From Terebella lapidaria (lineage: Eukaryota; Annelida; Polychaeta; Terebellida; Terebellidae): DNA of 64,000 bases. Of the stretch, positions 48,801 to 53,015 are shown piece by piece. Where the stretch lies: NCBI GenBank assembly GCA_949152475.1, contig OX424565.1, positions 9,927,953 through 9,991,952 on the forward strand, written 5' to 3'. Numbering within the stretch: position 1 is the stretch's first letter; every line of letters starts with the position of its first letter. The position numbers and the translations under genes are program-made. The notes below the pieces were generated by a model that was not told the DNA's origin, did not search any database, and saw only the letters and a program-made list of their open reading frames with translations.

Positions 48801-50864
48801 ATCACTTATCATGTGTGGAAATCCTCGTTGATATTATTTGTATAAGAAATGTTGTTACAGGTTTTGTGTTTTGGCACATAATTTTATTGCGTGCTGGGGA
48901 CATAGAGTCTAATCCTGGCCCTATTGGTGGTAGTGTCGGTTATAGTGATATTTCTATGTGTCACATCAATGTTCAGAGTTTACGCAATAACAAAAATACT
49001 GGGTATTGATTCCACGTCTAATACAATTATTGTGCAATGTATATATCATCGGTACCTGATAAGAAGCCCTGTAAATCAGGTAATTTATTTATAGTAGTGC
49101 CATAGAATTGGACATATTAGTGCGATGAAATTAATGTGCCTCATCTTCGATTCATTTATTCATTTACATGTGAACACGAGTGATGAATGGTTTCTGTATT
49201 GGACGACCAGCATCCAATCTTTGTTGCTAGTATATTATTAACAGCACGATAATGGGGTGCATTATGGAAAGGTACAAATTGTTTGTGTCTTCCTGTGAAT
49301 AGACCCACGTTGCCGTATAAATGCATTTTATTTTCACAGTTTAATCATGCATGACTAAAATTAATCAATATTCATAGGACATGGTCAGTGCGGACCAGTA
49401 AGGCGGTACTGACTTTGTTATGCATGAAAGGTTTTCCCAGAAGAGGGTATTACATGCAACGTGGGTCTTTACTGAAAGACTTCAATGAATTTACAGTTGG
49501 CGTAGGTACCCCATTGTAACAACCATGCTGATTGGCTGCTATCGCGTCACCGTCTAATATACGCAATCCCATATACATGACTCGGATCCAATATACTTTT
49601 TTTTCAAGGAACAGACAAGCTGATTGGTTGAGGCGACCGCGCTGTCCGATACACAAATGCAATATATACCATTTCAGGATCCAACATGCATAATTTAGGG
49701 GTGGCACGTGGTACAAATAAACCAATCAGAGAAGATGATTCGTGTCAAGTTAATAATGTTATCATATATTATGGTATATTCTGCCACCAGGTATGGTACT
49801 GTCCAGAAAGGCCTCGTACATGTAGGCCTACTATAGACGGGTCTTTTATATCAGAAGTGTATTGTACTAGAATGGAATTGTAACTGTAATTGAATAATTG
49901 AGCCCTTTACTAGAAAAGACTTGCACCAGAAAAACACTTTATTGTTGAAGCATGTTCGTAAATGTTGCTAGAAACACAATTTCTGTATGGACTATAATAC
50001 AAAATCAAGTTACATTTGAAATATTTTTTCGTTAATGACATATTGTCACAGACAGTCGATTCAAAGGCAACAAAACTTATACACATCACAAAGGTACATA
50101 GGGAGAATCTTATGTATTTCGAGGAAAATGGTCTGAATAGATTTTGAGAAAATGGCCGCCAAAGACAAAAATCATCGTTTCCTTCGACAAAAAAGGTCCT
50201 TTTGACTTTTCAAGGTCATTGAAGGTCAAATTCTTAGGCCCAATAGGCCCAATACTTAGGCTCTATCTCGAAGTGTTCTATGAGATTACACACACAGCTC
50301 ACATTATGAAGGAAAGATAGGGTAAAATTGCTCAAAACGAATAGTGACTTGATTTGGGACAACACATTTTTTTTACGCCGGCCCGTAAAAAAATCAAAAT
50401 GGCCGCCACACGCAGAGCGGCGATCCAAGGCCAACGAAACTTATACACGTCATAGAGATACATGAGAGGAATGTTTTGAAACAAAAATCTCAAAACTGAT
50501 CAGACAGTTTTTGAGAAAATGGCCACCAAAGTCCAAAATTGGCCATTTTTCATCAAACATGGCCGCCAAATCTGCAAAAACGATTCAATCATTAAAATAA
50601 TAAAAAAACGTCATTAGATATTGTCCTAAGGTATGTTCTGACAAATTTATGGGGAAATTCATCATGCCCAAAAAAAGTTACAGACCCGGACGGACGACGG
50701 ACGGACGACGGACGAAAAACCACGATAATAGCTTATTGGCCCAAAGGGCCGGTAAGCTAATAACTTGCACTGGCAGTGACTTGTTAGCATGGCTGTACAT
50801 ACGCCATGTCCTGTCTGGCTTCACGTCTGGCCTCTCTCCCGGCTTCTAGCTCCTCCGAACTCAT
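15687..50864 (-). CDS. TnI: Troponin I gene (whole locus, alternatively spliced)
   Basis: Troponin I binds actin-tropomyosin and holds striated muscle relaxed until calcium-loaded troponin C releases it. The exons below, read in order on the minus strand, give the family hallmarks: LSPEKKKLLK, then IMQKAAEDLK, a coiled-coil stretch ending EKYDWEIKLAKQDVE, INELTIKVNDIKGKF, then KPVLKKISKTEQKMAKF and a KPEWG tail. The core from LSPEKKK onward is about 200 residues, usual for the family. The N-terminal part is far longer than usual if every exon is used. Every internal junction I propose uses GT-AG sites and keeps the reading frame; only the 45-codon exon has a weak acceptor. The identity is firm; exon usage and the distant 5' exons are inferred from phase and splice-site fit. 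Confidence 0.9.
15970..16745. repeat. Tandem repeat, ~130-145 bp unit, about 5-6 degenerate copies
   Basis: GAGATAT recurs at 16089, 16222, 16358, 16503 and 16630, each time in a unit containing GACTCAGCAAA, TCAGGTCAAGGTC and CCCCTAAGGTATGTTT. It lies in the intron between the two alternative C-terminal exons of troponin I. The units resemble in style, but not closely in sequence, the HINE-like cores elsewhere in the window. Confidence 0.75.
16746..17505. other. Intronic sequence, no feature recognised
   Basis: AT-rich, with a short (TA)n at 17154-17168 and a CACGTGA motif cluster near 17310. I see no coding exon here beyond the stop of the proximal tail exon. Confidence 0.5.
17506..17727 (-). 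CDS. TnI: Troponin I alternative C-terminal exon (proximal)
   Basis: After CGGGAGACAG the frame reads KEKPEWGSSLTKHKEEDESE, then ERVSAPVADSHPEPESD and on to a TAG at 17508-17506. KPEWG...KHK aligns with the other tail exon at 15687-15821, so the two are homologous alternatives following DEKEE. The last third of this open frame crosses a 16-base G run (17537-17552 on the plus strand as C) and looks non-conserved, so the true stop may depend on its length or on a further splice. The residues up to the acidic stretch are well supported. Confidence 0.75.
   Translation of the reverse strand, partial: KEKPEWGSSLTKHKEEDESEERVSAPVADSHPEPESDVLNTDCSCGLTLCGVWLHTAGWGGGGGRLCAFTVGS
18061..18425. repeat. 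Minisatellite, CACTCA-rich, ~38-40 bp unit
   Basis: Repeats of CTCAGCTCTAACACTCAGCA followed by CTCACGCTTAGCACTCAAA, about nine degenerate copies with internal 6-8 bp substructure (CACTCA / GCACTCA). Located in the troponin I intron between exon 18777-18936 and the proximal tail exon. Confidence 0.85.
18777..18936 (-). CDS. TnI: Troponin I inhibitory and switch region exon, with an optional early stop
   Basis: Acceptor CTCATTTGTAG is followed by a completed Phe codon, VKPVLKKISKTEQKMAKFDK, then EKLKSKREGFRDQLKSTGQS and KFALDEKEE. The basic KPVLKK..SKTE stretch is the inhibitory region that contacts actin; the following helix is the switch region for troponin C. At 18789/18788 there is a GAG|GTCGGT donor in phase 0 that can lead to either tail exon. 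If unused, translation adds VGV and stops at 18779-18777, a third C terminus. Confidence 0.93.
19062..19105 (-). CDS. TnI: Troponin I exon leading to the inhibitory region
   Basis: Acceptor GCTTTTTATTTCAG, 44 nt, donor TT|GTGAGT. It encodes INELTIKVNDIKGK plus two bases of a Phe codon completed by the next exon. KVNDIKGKF is the end of the coiled coil and the entry to the actin-binding inhibitory segment. Confidence 0.95.
19209..20849. repeat. 37-bp minisatellite filling a troponin I intron, ~44 copies
   Basis: The 37-bp unit reads TGTGACCCCTGACTAGTGAT then GGCCAGTCCCTGTACAA. It is repeated about 44 times with little divergence; the same few positions vary (CCC/CCA, TAG/AAG, GTG/GCG, GGC/GAC, TCC/TCG). 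The array covers about 1.64 kb of a 1.77-kb intron and stops about 25 bp from the 5' splice site of exon 20874-20974 and about 100 bp from the acceptor of exon 19062-19105. Minus-strand open frames across it are artefacts of the period. Higher-order order of variants suggests expansion of multi-unit blocks. Confidence 0.97.
20874..20974 (-). CDS. TnI: Troponin I coiled-coil exon
   Basis: Acceptor TGTGTGTTACAG, 101 nt, donor GAG|GTAGGT. It completes a Gly codon and encodes SLEKIVRDLYKKVVALEDEK then YDWEIKLAKQDVE. This heptad-patterned segment is where troponin I pairs with troponin T; the EKYDWE motif is nearly invariant in protostome troponin I. A 37-bp minisatellite begins about 25 bp beyond its donor. 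Confidence 0.95.
21724..22320 (+). mobile_element. LINE 3' fragment (ORF2 C-terminal end)
   Basis: The plus-strand protein contains LSRFRCSIHRLAVEKLRGVS, then CRNCLKSRL..EDEYHFVMICP. This is the C-terminal zinc-knuckle-like end (C-x2-C ... H-x4-C) of CR1/L2-type LINE reverse transcriptase proteins. It is related to the fragment at 58690-59592. It is 5'-truncated, broken in frame, and lacks its own 3' tail here. Confidence 0.65.
23190..23366. mobile_element. Tc1/mariner-like MITE, 177 bp, TA target site
   Basis: Terminal inverted repeats begin CAGTGGTCCCC and end GGGGACCACTG, with TAGATAAGACC and GGTCTTATCTGA just inside, flanked on both sides by TA (23188-23189 and 23367-23368). Short, non-coding, with good inverted termini and a TA duplication, as expected for Tc1/mariner MITEs. 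It sits inside the HINE-like element, so it is younger. Confidence 0.85.
24291..24411 (-). CDS. TnI: Troponin I alternative exon, version B (mutually exclusive)
   Basis: Acceptor TTTTCACCAATAG, 121 nt, donor CAGG|GTAAGG. The product starts QLIMQKAAEDLKKQQEADAE, continues AKRKVIEGRMPVLDLAGKDQ, and ends with one base of a Gly codon. LIMQKAAEDLK is the family consensus directly after LSPEKKKLLK. Its paralogue, version A, lies 500 bp upstream in the gene. Together they are a clear mutually exclusive pair. Confidence 0.93.
24911..25031 (-). CDS. TnI: Troponin I alternative exon, version A (mutually exclusive)
   Basis: Acceptor AACCCTTCCCAG, 121 nt, donor AAG|GTTAGC. The product starts SVCMDKAIEDLKHGQEEQLR and ends GLDQ plus one base. 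It aligns residue for residue with version B at 24291-24411 (x-x-x-M-x-K-A-x-E-D-L-K), has the same length and the same phases (0 in, 1 out), and would encode the same segment of the troponin C/T-binding helix. Use of both in one mRNA would duplicate the segment, so one is probably chosen per transcript. This version carries a Cys and lacks the LIMQKAA signature, so it is the more divergent of the two. Confidence 0.88.
25785..25844 (-). CDS. TnI: Troponin I exon: start of the conserved core
   Basis: Acceptor CCTTTTTACAG and donor AAG|GTATTA bound 60 nt encoding KKGKRKGLGGLSPEKKKLLK. LSPEKKKLLK is the conserved opening of the troponin I core, where the chain starts the helix that binds the C-lobe of troponin C and continues as LIMQKAAEDL. 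Phase 0 at both ends. It is followed downstream by two alternative versions of the next exon. Confidence 0.93.
25850..27050. other. Troponin I intron, nothing recognised
   Basis: AT-rich intron sequence between the acidic exon and the LSPEKKKLLK exon. Only short direct repeats such as (CATA)n near 26246-26260 are seen. The open frames here show no family motif. Confidence 0.5.
27051..27104 (-). CDS. TnI: Troponin I acidic exon (18 codons)
   Basis: Fifty-four nt encode TVLHPDDNHDNPDDDDDD, bounded by TTGTCAAG and a perfect GTAAGT donor, phase 0 at both ends. A short aspartate-rich insert ahead of the basic KKGKRKG exon is plausible as an optional isoform segment. Part of the coding sequence is a GAC/GAT triplet run, so its length may vary between individuals. 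Confidence 0.65.
27289..27423 (-). CDS. TnI: Troponin I Arg/Glu-rich exon (about 45 codons)
   Basis: The frame reads VDATW, MAREVAQREQAERARQQREL, LEERKRRATERREQQAW and SQP, ending at CCT|GTAAGC. This highly charged helix-forming stretch is typical of the N-terminal extensions of molluscan and arthropod troponin I. The end is clear. The start is less so: a phase-0 start needs the weak acceptor GCGCGAG, while the nearest better acceptor (GGGACAG) would need another phase. The ATG at 27408-27406 could be the start of a shorter isoform made from a separate promoter. Confidence 0.65.
27773..29377 (-). CDS. TnI: Troponin I giant repeat-bearing exon (535 codons)
   Basis: This 1605-nt stretch is open on the minus strand, starts after TGTTGGCCTGTCAG and ends at CAG|GTCAGA, phase 0 at both ends. 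It begins SEVATFTMTTAPYPPPESG. Then follow about twelve 15-residue repeats of the type STAHPVDTTDVTISD (roughly 28715-29250), a Ser/Thr/Asp-rich disordered middle, and a charged end with ERKAAMERKRELW and PIQLPTSPPPEP. It has no recognised domain. Its last 70 residues resemble the Arg/Glu-rich next exon, supporting membership of the same protein. If included, it would make an exceptionally long troponin I. A 535-codon open frame in AT-rich DNA is very unlikely by chance. It could instead belong to another minus-strand gene nested here. Confidence 0.65.
28715..29250 (-). repeat. 45-bp in-frame coding repeat, about 12 units
   Basis: Units of 45 bp encode S-T-A-x-x-V-D-T-T-D-V-T-I-S-D/E. Two adjacent units (LTV..ISE followed by CAV..IDVTIS) occur twice in a row, so a 90-bp pair was duplicated as a block. 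Variation is concentrated at residues 4-5 and at the last residue. The 45-bp period keeps the antisense frame open too, which explains the long open frame at 28668-29381 on the plus strand. Confidence 0.9.
29905..29930 (-). promoter_or_regulatory. Candidate recursive (zero-length exon) splice site in a troponin I intron
   Basis: On the minus strand the sequence CCATTTTCCCCTGTATTTCAG runs directly into GTGAGTAC, so a good 3' splice site abuts a good 5' splice site at 29914/29913. This is the pattern of ratchet points used to remove introns stepwise, known in Drosophila and vertebrates. It lies in the intron between the 57-codon exon and the 535-codon exon. Whether it is used cannot be told from sequence. 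Confidence 0.3.
30176..30346 (-). CDS. TnI: Troponin I optional N-terminal exon (57 codons)
   Basis: A 171-nt open stretch with phase 0 at both ends begins SDDTYDAITSSLTSW, runs through THRRRTLVEDDD, and ends ECPRSRAQ at a CAG|GTAGTA donor. The acceptor follows a C-rich tract and reads GAAGCAG. A symmetric exon of this kind can be included or skipped without a frame change. The peptide is hydrophilic and Ser/Thr/Asp-rich, and I recognise no domain. A G-rich stretch (30379-30389 and 30421-30436 on the plus strand) lies in the upstream intron, giving the C-rich tract. It could also be chance open sequence; the splice sites and length are the only support. Confidence 0.45.
30896..33433 (-). mobile_element. 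HINE/pearl-like element with ~130-bp tandem core
   Basis: It starts AGCCCAAGGACTGAGAAAAGTTACC and ends GGACCATAGATCCGGTAACCTA after a (GACG)n tract at 33360-33380. From about 31780 to 32860 lie about nine units of ~130 bp (CCTTGAAAATGAGGTCAAAG, GTCAAATTCAAGGTCAT, ATATCATTTCCTATATGTCC, ACAATTGATTCCTAAGCTG, AATAAGCGAGATATTAGCC). The part 30900-31750 has related but different ~110-bp units. An internal TAGGTTACTGGACAATAT at 31753 may be the end of a second, nested copy. Non-coding. Confidence 0.7.
33776..33838. repeat. Microsatellites (TGAC)n and (TTGA)n
   Basis: A run of about six GACT units is followed by about five GATT units, in a troponin I intron. Confidence 0.9.
33980..33986 (-). CDS. 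TnI: Troponin I 7-nt microexon
   Basis: On the minus strand, TGTATGTTTCAG is followed by GGGCGAG and then the donor GTATGT. Seven bases turn the phase-2 ends of exons 1a and 1b into phase 0: the junction reads GC|G GGC GAG, adding Ala-Gly-Glu. All following troponin I exons down to 25785 have phase-0 starts under the boundaries chosen here. A chance acceptor and donor 7 nt apart can occur in intronic sequence. The exact frame repair, and the lack of any other phase-2 to phase-0 bridge that I found between 30.3 and 48.1 kb, favour a real exon. Confidence 0.5.
34333..34503. repeat. 25-bp minisatellite, about 6.5 copies
   Basis: Degenerate units of CAAGGTTTTGTGCTCTGTGT plus CGTGA; the copies differ at several bases. 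In a troponin I intron. Confidence 0.85.
35185..35555. repeat. 37-bp minisatellite, about 10 copies
   Basis: The unit is GTATGTAGTACAGATCTGGA followed by TCAACATACCGGTATCC. About ten near-identical copies lie in the intron between the microexon and the alternative first exon region. It is unrelated in sequence to the other 37-bp array at 19209-20849. Confidence 0.95.
36343..36430 (-). other. Possible alternative first exon with a start codon split by the intron
   Basis: On the minus strand the sequence ends ATTCACAAT and is followed by a strong GTAAGT donor (36342 downward). Spliced to the 7-nt microexon GGGCGAG, the junction would read AT|G GGC GAG, making a new ATG and the peptide MGE in the frame used by the downstream troponin I exons. 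Exons 1a and 1b end in the same phase. The left part of this exon is not resolved: I set it arbitrarily and see no clear TATA box. This is inference from splice-site strength and phase only. Confidence 0.25.
36431..38001. other. Troponin I intron or upstream region, nothing firm
   Basis: A less AT-rich stretch at 36360-36870 has open frames on both strands but no family motif. The rest is AT-rich. It could hold a promoter for the alternative first exon at 36343, but I see no TATA box. Confidence 0.4.
38002..38570 (+). mobile_element. HINE/pearl-like element, second subfamily
   Basis: It starts TAGCTTACCGACCCATATGG, then CGTCCGTCGTCCGTCC, the reverse complement of the ends at 48084 and 50762. 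The body matches 49940-50762 in reverse (GATGTAACTTGATTTCGTAT, TAGTCCATACAGAAA, AGCAACATTTGCGAACATG). The far end is near CAATAGAG, matching CAATAAAG in the other copy. It lacks the ~130-bp tandem core. Non-coding. Confidence 0.6.
38571..39539. other. Intronic sequence, nothing recognised
   Basis: AT-rich with no exon, repeat array or element end that I can support. Confidence 0.5.
39540..43900 (+). mobile_element. Ty3/Gypsy LTR retrotransposon fossil (gag and protease region)
   Basis: A degraded Ty3/Gypsy copy in sense orientation. A gag-like stretch lies near 41100-41400 (FKVAFDYSDL, LRGHAETLALDISVQTSWE) and a retropepsin-like stretch near 43440-43700 (GAQISLLRRDLLP, MILGMNFF). The span 41580-42620 resembles 42715-43880, so the gag-protease region appears twice in tandem. 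A leader resembling LTR sequence may begin near 39540, but no LTR pair was established. No reverse transcriptase or integrase is seen. It is broken in many places and looks old. Confidence 0.75.
43901..45079. other. AT-rich sequence with a short hairpin
   Basis: No gene recognised. At 45001-45029 there is a perfect 12-bp inverted repeat around a 5-base loop (GGTTATATTATG / CATAATATAACC), within longer TATTATA repeats. Confidence 0.5.
45088..45209. mobile_element. hAT-type MITE, ~122 bp, 8-bp target duplication
   Basis: A copy of the GGCCCAAGTATCATAC family (left end slightly decayed to GTCCAAG). It has the shared interior TACTACTCGTCCACTAAATG and CACCTTTTTAATC. Both sides carry the 8-bp duplication GACGTTTC (45080-45087 and 45210-45217), the size made by hAT transposases. 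Confidence 0.85.
45260..45383. mobile_element. hAT-type MITE, inverted copy
   Basis: Same family, inserted in the opposite orientation: TATATTCAATC, AAAAAGGTGACAGGCGGATT, AGTGGACGAGTAGTATTAAG between GGCCCAAGTATC and ACTTGGGC. No clear target duplication remains. Confidence 0.85.
45491..46386. mobile_element. Non-autonomous DNA transposon with a palindromic terminal motif
   Basis: Inverted ends carry ATCACTGTGGTGA, then ACTGGATGCACTAACG and a CGCAATGGCG / CGCCATTGCG pair inside. At the right end (46342-46369) GGATGCACTAACGA with its reverse complement forms a perfect 28-bp palindrome; at the left end the same palindrome is split by a MITE. The interior repeats CTAACGAT-type motifs in both orientations (about 45850, 45898, 45910, 46127), which could be transposase-binding sites. 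No transposase is encoded. The family is not known to me. Confidence 0.65.
45520..45642. mobile_element. hAT-type MITE inserted in another transposon
   Basis: 123 bp from GGCCCAAGTACC to ATACTTGGGCC, flanked by a perfect 8-bp duplication GCACTAAC (45512-45519 and 45643-45650). It interrupts the palindromic end of the element 45491-46386, so it landed later. Confidence 0.92.
46392..46511. mobile_element. hAT-type MITE copy
   Basis: About 120 bp from GGCCCAAGTATCACACGC to GATACTTGGGCC with the family interior (TACTACTCAACCACTAAATG). It directly abuts the right end of element 45491-46386. No exact 8-bp duplication seen. Confidence 0.82.
46529..47108. mobile_element. Motif-packed foldback element (GGGCGAATTA repeats)
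   Basis: The ends form long inverted repeats: TACGGAAGCGCATTTAGGAC ATGGGAGAAAAAAATATTAATCC on the left, matched in reverse on the right to 47108. Almost the whole interior alternates CGCCCAAACAAAAT / ATTTTGTTTGGGCG and GGGCGAATTACTAATCCGCC in both orientations, so it is a chain of about ten small palindromes. It translates without stops on several frames of both strands purely because of this composition. Non-coding; related in design to the element at 389-1230. Confidence 0.75.
47328..48084 (-). mobile_element. HINE/pearl-like element, second subfamily, in duplicated block copy 1
   Basis: It ends TTGGCCCAAAGGGCCGGTAAGCTAA after a (GACG)n tract at 47985-48035; the interior has CAAGGTCATTGAAGGTCAAA and AAAATGGCCGCCA. 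It is the counterpart of 50076-50762 in the duplicated block next to troponin I exon 1a, but the two have diverged by indels. Non-coding. Confidence 0.65.
48125..48186 (-). CDS. TnI: Troponin I first coding exon, proximal copy (1a)
   Basis: This is the second copy of the first coding exon: MSSEELEAGREARREARQDK plus GC, then the donor GTATGT. It is identical to 1b except for one base, which gives Lys instead of Met. The flanks match as well: the leader, the CATCAG possible acceptor, and a repeat end carrying a GACGG tract downstream. Either copy can be spliced to the same downstream exon without changing frame, so the two could be alternative first exons with separate promoters, or one could be silent. 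The high identity suggests a recent duplication or ongoing gene conversion. Confidence 0.6.
48815..48993 (+). mobile_element. Truncated LINE 5' end with 2A-like motif (duplicated copy)
   Basis: It encodes LLRAGDIESNPGP followed by SMCHINVQSLRNN, identical to the start of the LINE at 51493, then breaks into unrelated sequence at the duplication edge. Confidence 0.85.
48994..49939. other. Spacer between duplicated blocks, nothing recognised
   Basis: AT-rich sequence without a supportable gene, although a GT-rich plus strand stretch at 49686-49883 is open. No element ends seen. Confidence 0.45.
49940..50762 (-). mobile_element. HINE/pearl-like element, second subfamily, copy 2
   Basis: Reverse-oriented relative of 38002-38570: it ends GGCCCAAAGGGCCGGTAAGCTAATA after a (GACG)n tract at 50688-50712, and its other end (CAATAAAGTG in reverse) lies near 49940. 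The interior has AAAATGGCCGCCA. It adjoins troponin I exon 1b. Confidence 0.65.
50803..50864 (-). CDS. TnI: Troponin I first coding exon, distal copy (1b)
   Basis: The ATG at 50864-50862 opens a 62-nt coding stretch reading MSSEELEAGREARREARQDM, then two bases (GC) before a GTATGT donor. The peptide is short, acidic then basic, like the start of invertebrate troponin I or T. The exon ends in phase 2, as does its copy at 48125-48186, and both join in frame to the 7-nt exon at 33980. It differs from that copy at one base in 62, giving Met instead of Lys at residue 20. A sequence ending in CATCAG just upstream of the leader could be an acceptor, so a further non-coding exon is possible. It belongs to a duplicated block that also holds a LINE 5' end. 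Placing it in troponin I rests on phase, orientation and composition, not on transcripts. Confidence 0.6.
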
Positions 50865-51492
50865 GGCTGGTGCTGCTGCCTGGTGCTGGTTGTGGTGTCT
50901 TATGCCGAATGCCTGATGCGGTGTGAGTAAATGACTTCTTCACCCCGAACACGTCTGAACACGGGTCGTACCCTGGGATATATCACAGACCCACAGTGAG
51001 TCGGTCACTAGGAGTCGGGAAAATAATGTTATAATGTGGTCGCAATTGTCCACTTTGCATGTTGAACTTTGCTGGGATGACAAGGAAGTCAATTTGAACA
51101 GCGGACTGGTAATTTCGGCATGTGACCGCCCATCATCGAACGAGGAACGAGTCAAATCAATTAAGGCCTGATGTCACGAGAACGAGTCAAATCAATTAAG
51201 GCCTGATGTCACGAGAAAATTCCTACAAGTGTAGCTATGTCTGTGTGTGTTTGAATACACACTACATGTACATAAATACAGATAACGTTCGTAAATGAAG
51301 TTCAAACGATGCAGTAATATTCCCAGATATAATTTAAATGTGAAAGGGAATCTGCTCGTAGAAGACGAACCACTTAATATATTGGAAACTGTAAATAATT
51401 AATCGCGTCAAAAATATGTCGTTGATATGTGATACTATACGTATGAAGTAAGCCGTAATCTAATTCCTGAATATACGCATCACTTATCATGT

Positions 51493-53015
51493 GTGGAAAT
51501 CCTCGTTGATATTATTTGTATAAGAAATGTTGTTACAGGTTTTGTGTTTTGGCACATAATTTTATTGCGTGCTGGGGACATAGAGTCTAATCCTGGCCCT
51601 ATTGGTGGTAGTGTCGGTTATAGTGATATTTCTATGTGTCACATCAATGTTCAGAGTTTACGCAATAACAAAGAAAAACTTGAGCATGTAAGGCTGCAAC
51701 TGAGCGGTAATTTCAAAATAATCACTGTCTCCGAAACCTGGCTCGACTCTACATTTCCGAGCCATGATTTCGATTTGCCGAACTATTATCCCATATTTCG
51801 TCGAGATCCAAATTCCAATTCCATCGGTGGCGGAGTTGCGACCTGGGTTTCCTCCCGCCTGTCTATGAAGCGGCGGCGTGACCTGGAGTTTGATAATATC
51901 GAAGCTATGCGCCGTCTATAGGTCACCGAGCGGAACCGTCGATTTTTGGGATAAAATCCAATCCTCGATGGATATTGCTCGCGATATGGGCAACATAAAT
52001 ATCGTGATACTTGGTGATTTCAATGCCGATGACAACACCAATCACGGCAGACACTTCAATTTCATTGTGGAGGTCAATAACTTTACGTCACGTATAAATG
52101 AGCCCACACGTATGACTGCATCGTCTCAAACAAAGTTAGATAGGATAGTTACCAACTGCCCCCACTTTGGTAAAAGCAGTGGAGTTCTGGACCCGCTTCT
52201 CTGCAATGATCATTCCACGGTATCGATATCGTTGTTGTTTAGATACAGAAGTGCTCGTCTTTATAAACGGACAATGTGGCACTATGACAAGGCTGATATC
52301 AATGGCTTGAAAGAATATTTGCAACGAATCGATTGGGATTCGGAGTGTAATATCTTTGTTGATGTTGACATTGCCACTGATAAATGGACATCTGTTATTC
52401 TCACCGCTGCCAAGCAATTCATTCCTAATAAACATGTAACTGTTCGTCCGAATGATAAGCCTTGGTTATAGTGGTGAACATAGGCGCCTGAAGCGTGAAT
52501 GCTAAAAAGCGCATCTGGCTGCAAAGAAAGGCAATACCCGGAAAATCATAAGTTCTGTTCGGCTGTTGATGACGGCAAAGAAGTACGGGTCTTATTCTTG
52601 GGTATCAGTCACTGTGGTAACAGTCCCTGAGCTTCATAAAACAGGCATAGGTGACAACCTCCTGAAATGGTTGGCTAGCTGTCTGAGTGAGAGACGTCAG
52701 CGTGTATGTATAGGCCAGTTCTCGGAATGGGGTAATATTGAGTCGGGAGTTCCACAGGGATCTGTTCTAGGACCTCTGTTATTTTCAATCTTCATCAATG
52801 ACATTATCGAAGTAGTCAAGTTCACCAGTAGTCGTCTTTATGCGGACGACAGGTGCTAGTTTCTGACAGTTGATAACCGAAAGATCGCAGCTGATTGCAT
52901 CAATCAAGATATGCATGCGATTCAATCCTGGACTAATCAATAGCTTGTAACTTTTAGTCCGAGCAAGACAGAAGCAACGGATATCTCTAACAAGCGTGAT
53001 CTGCATTCGCAACCT
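51493..53015 (+). mobile_element. CR1-like LINE, 5' and central part (endonuclease and RT), with 2A-like peptide
   Basis: Opens with RAGDIESNPGP, a 2A ribosome-skipping motif known at the N terminus of some CR1-type LINE proteins. An APE endonuclease follows: HINVQSLRNN, SETWLDSTF, LGDFNADDN, LDRIVTN, NDHSTVSIS. Then come reverse transcriptase blocks SGVPQGSVLGPLLFSIFIND and YADD (52745-52855) and WTNQ..VTFSPSKTEATDISNKRD. The frame shifts near 51910 with apparent loss of ~20 codons, and a stop at 52471 precedes an internal deletion that removed most of the RT fingers. Its 3' part continues at 56700 after inserted elements. A dead copy. Confidence 0.85.

Larger units (their letters stand above)
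47328..51672. repeat. Segmental duplication carrying troponin I first exon and a LINE 5' end
   Basis: Copy 1 (about 47328-48993) and copy 2 (about 50076-51672) are direct repeats offset by about 2.68 kb. Each has, in order, a HINE-like end, the first coding exon, its leader, a 35-bp tandem pair (GAGTCAAATCAATTAAGGCC), and the LINE 5' region with its 2A-like motif. Copy 1 stops inside the LINE reading frame while copy 2 continues, so the LINE insertion came before the duplication. 48994-50075 between them has no recognised gene. Confidence 0.85.
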
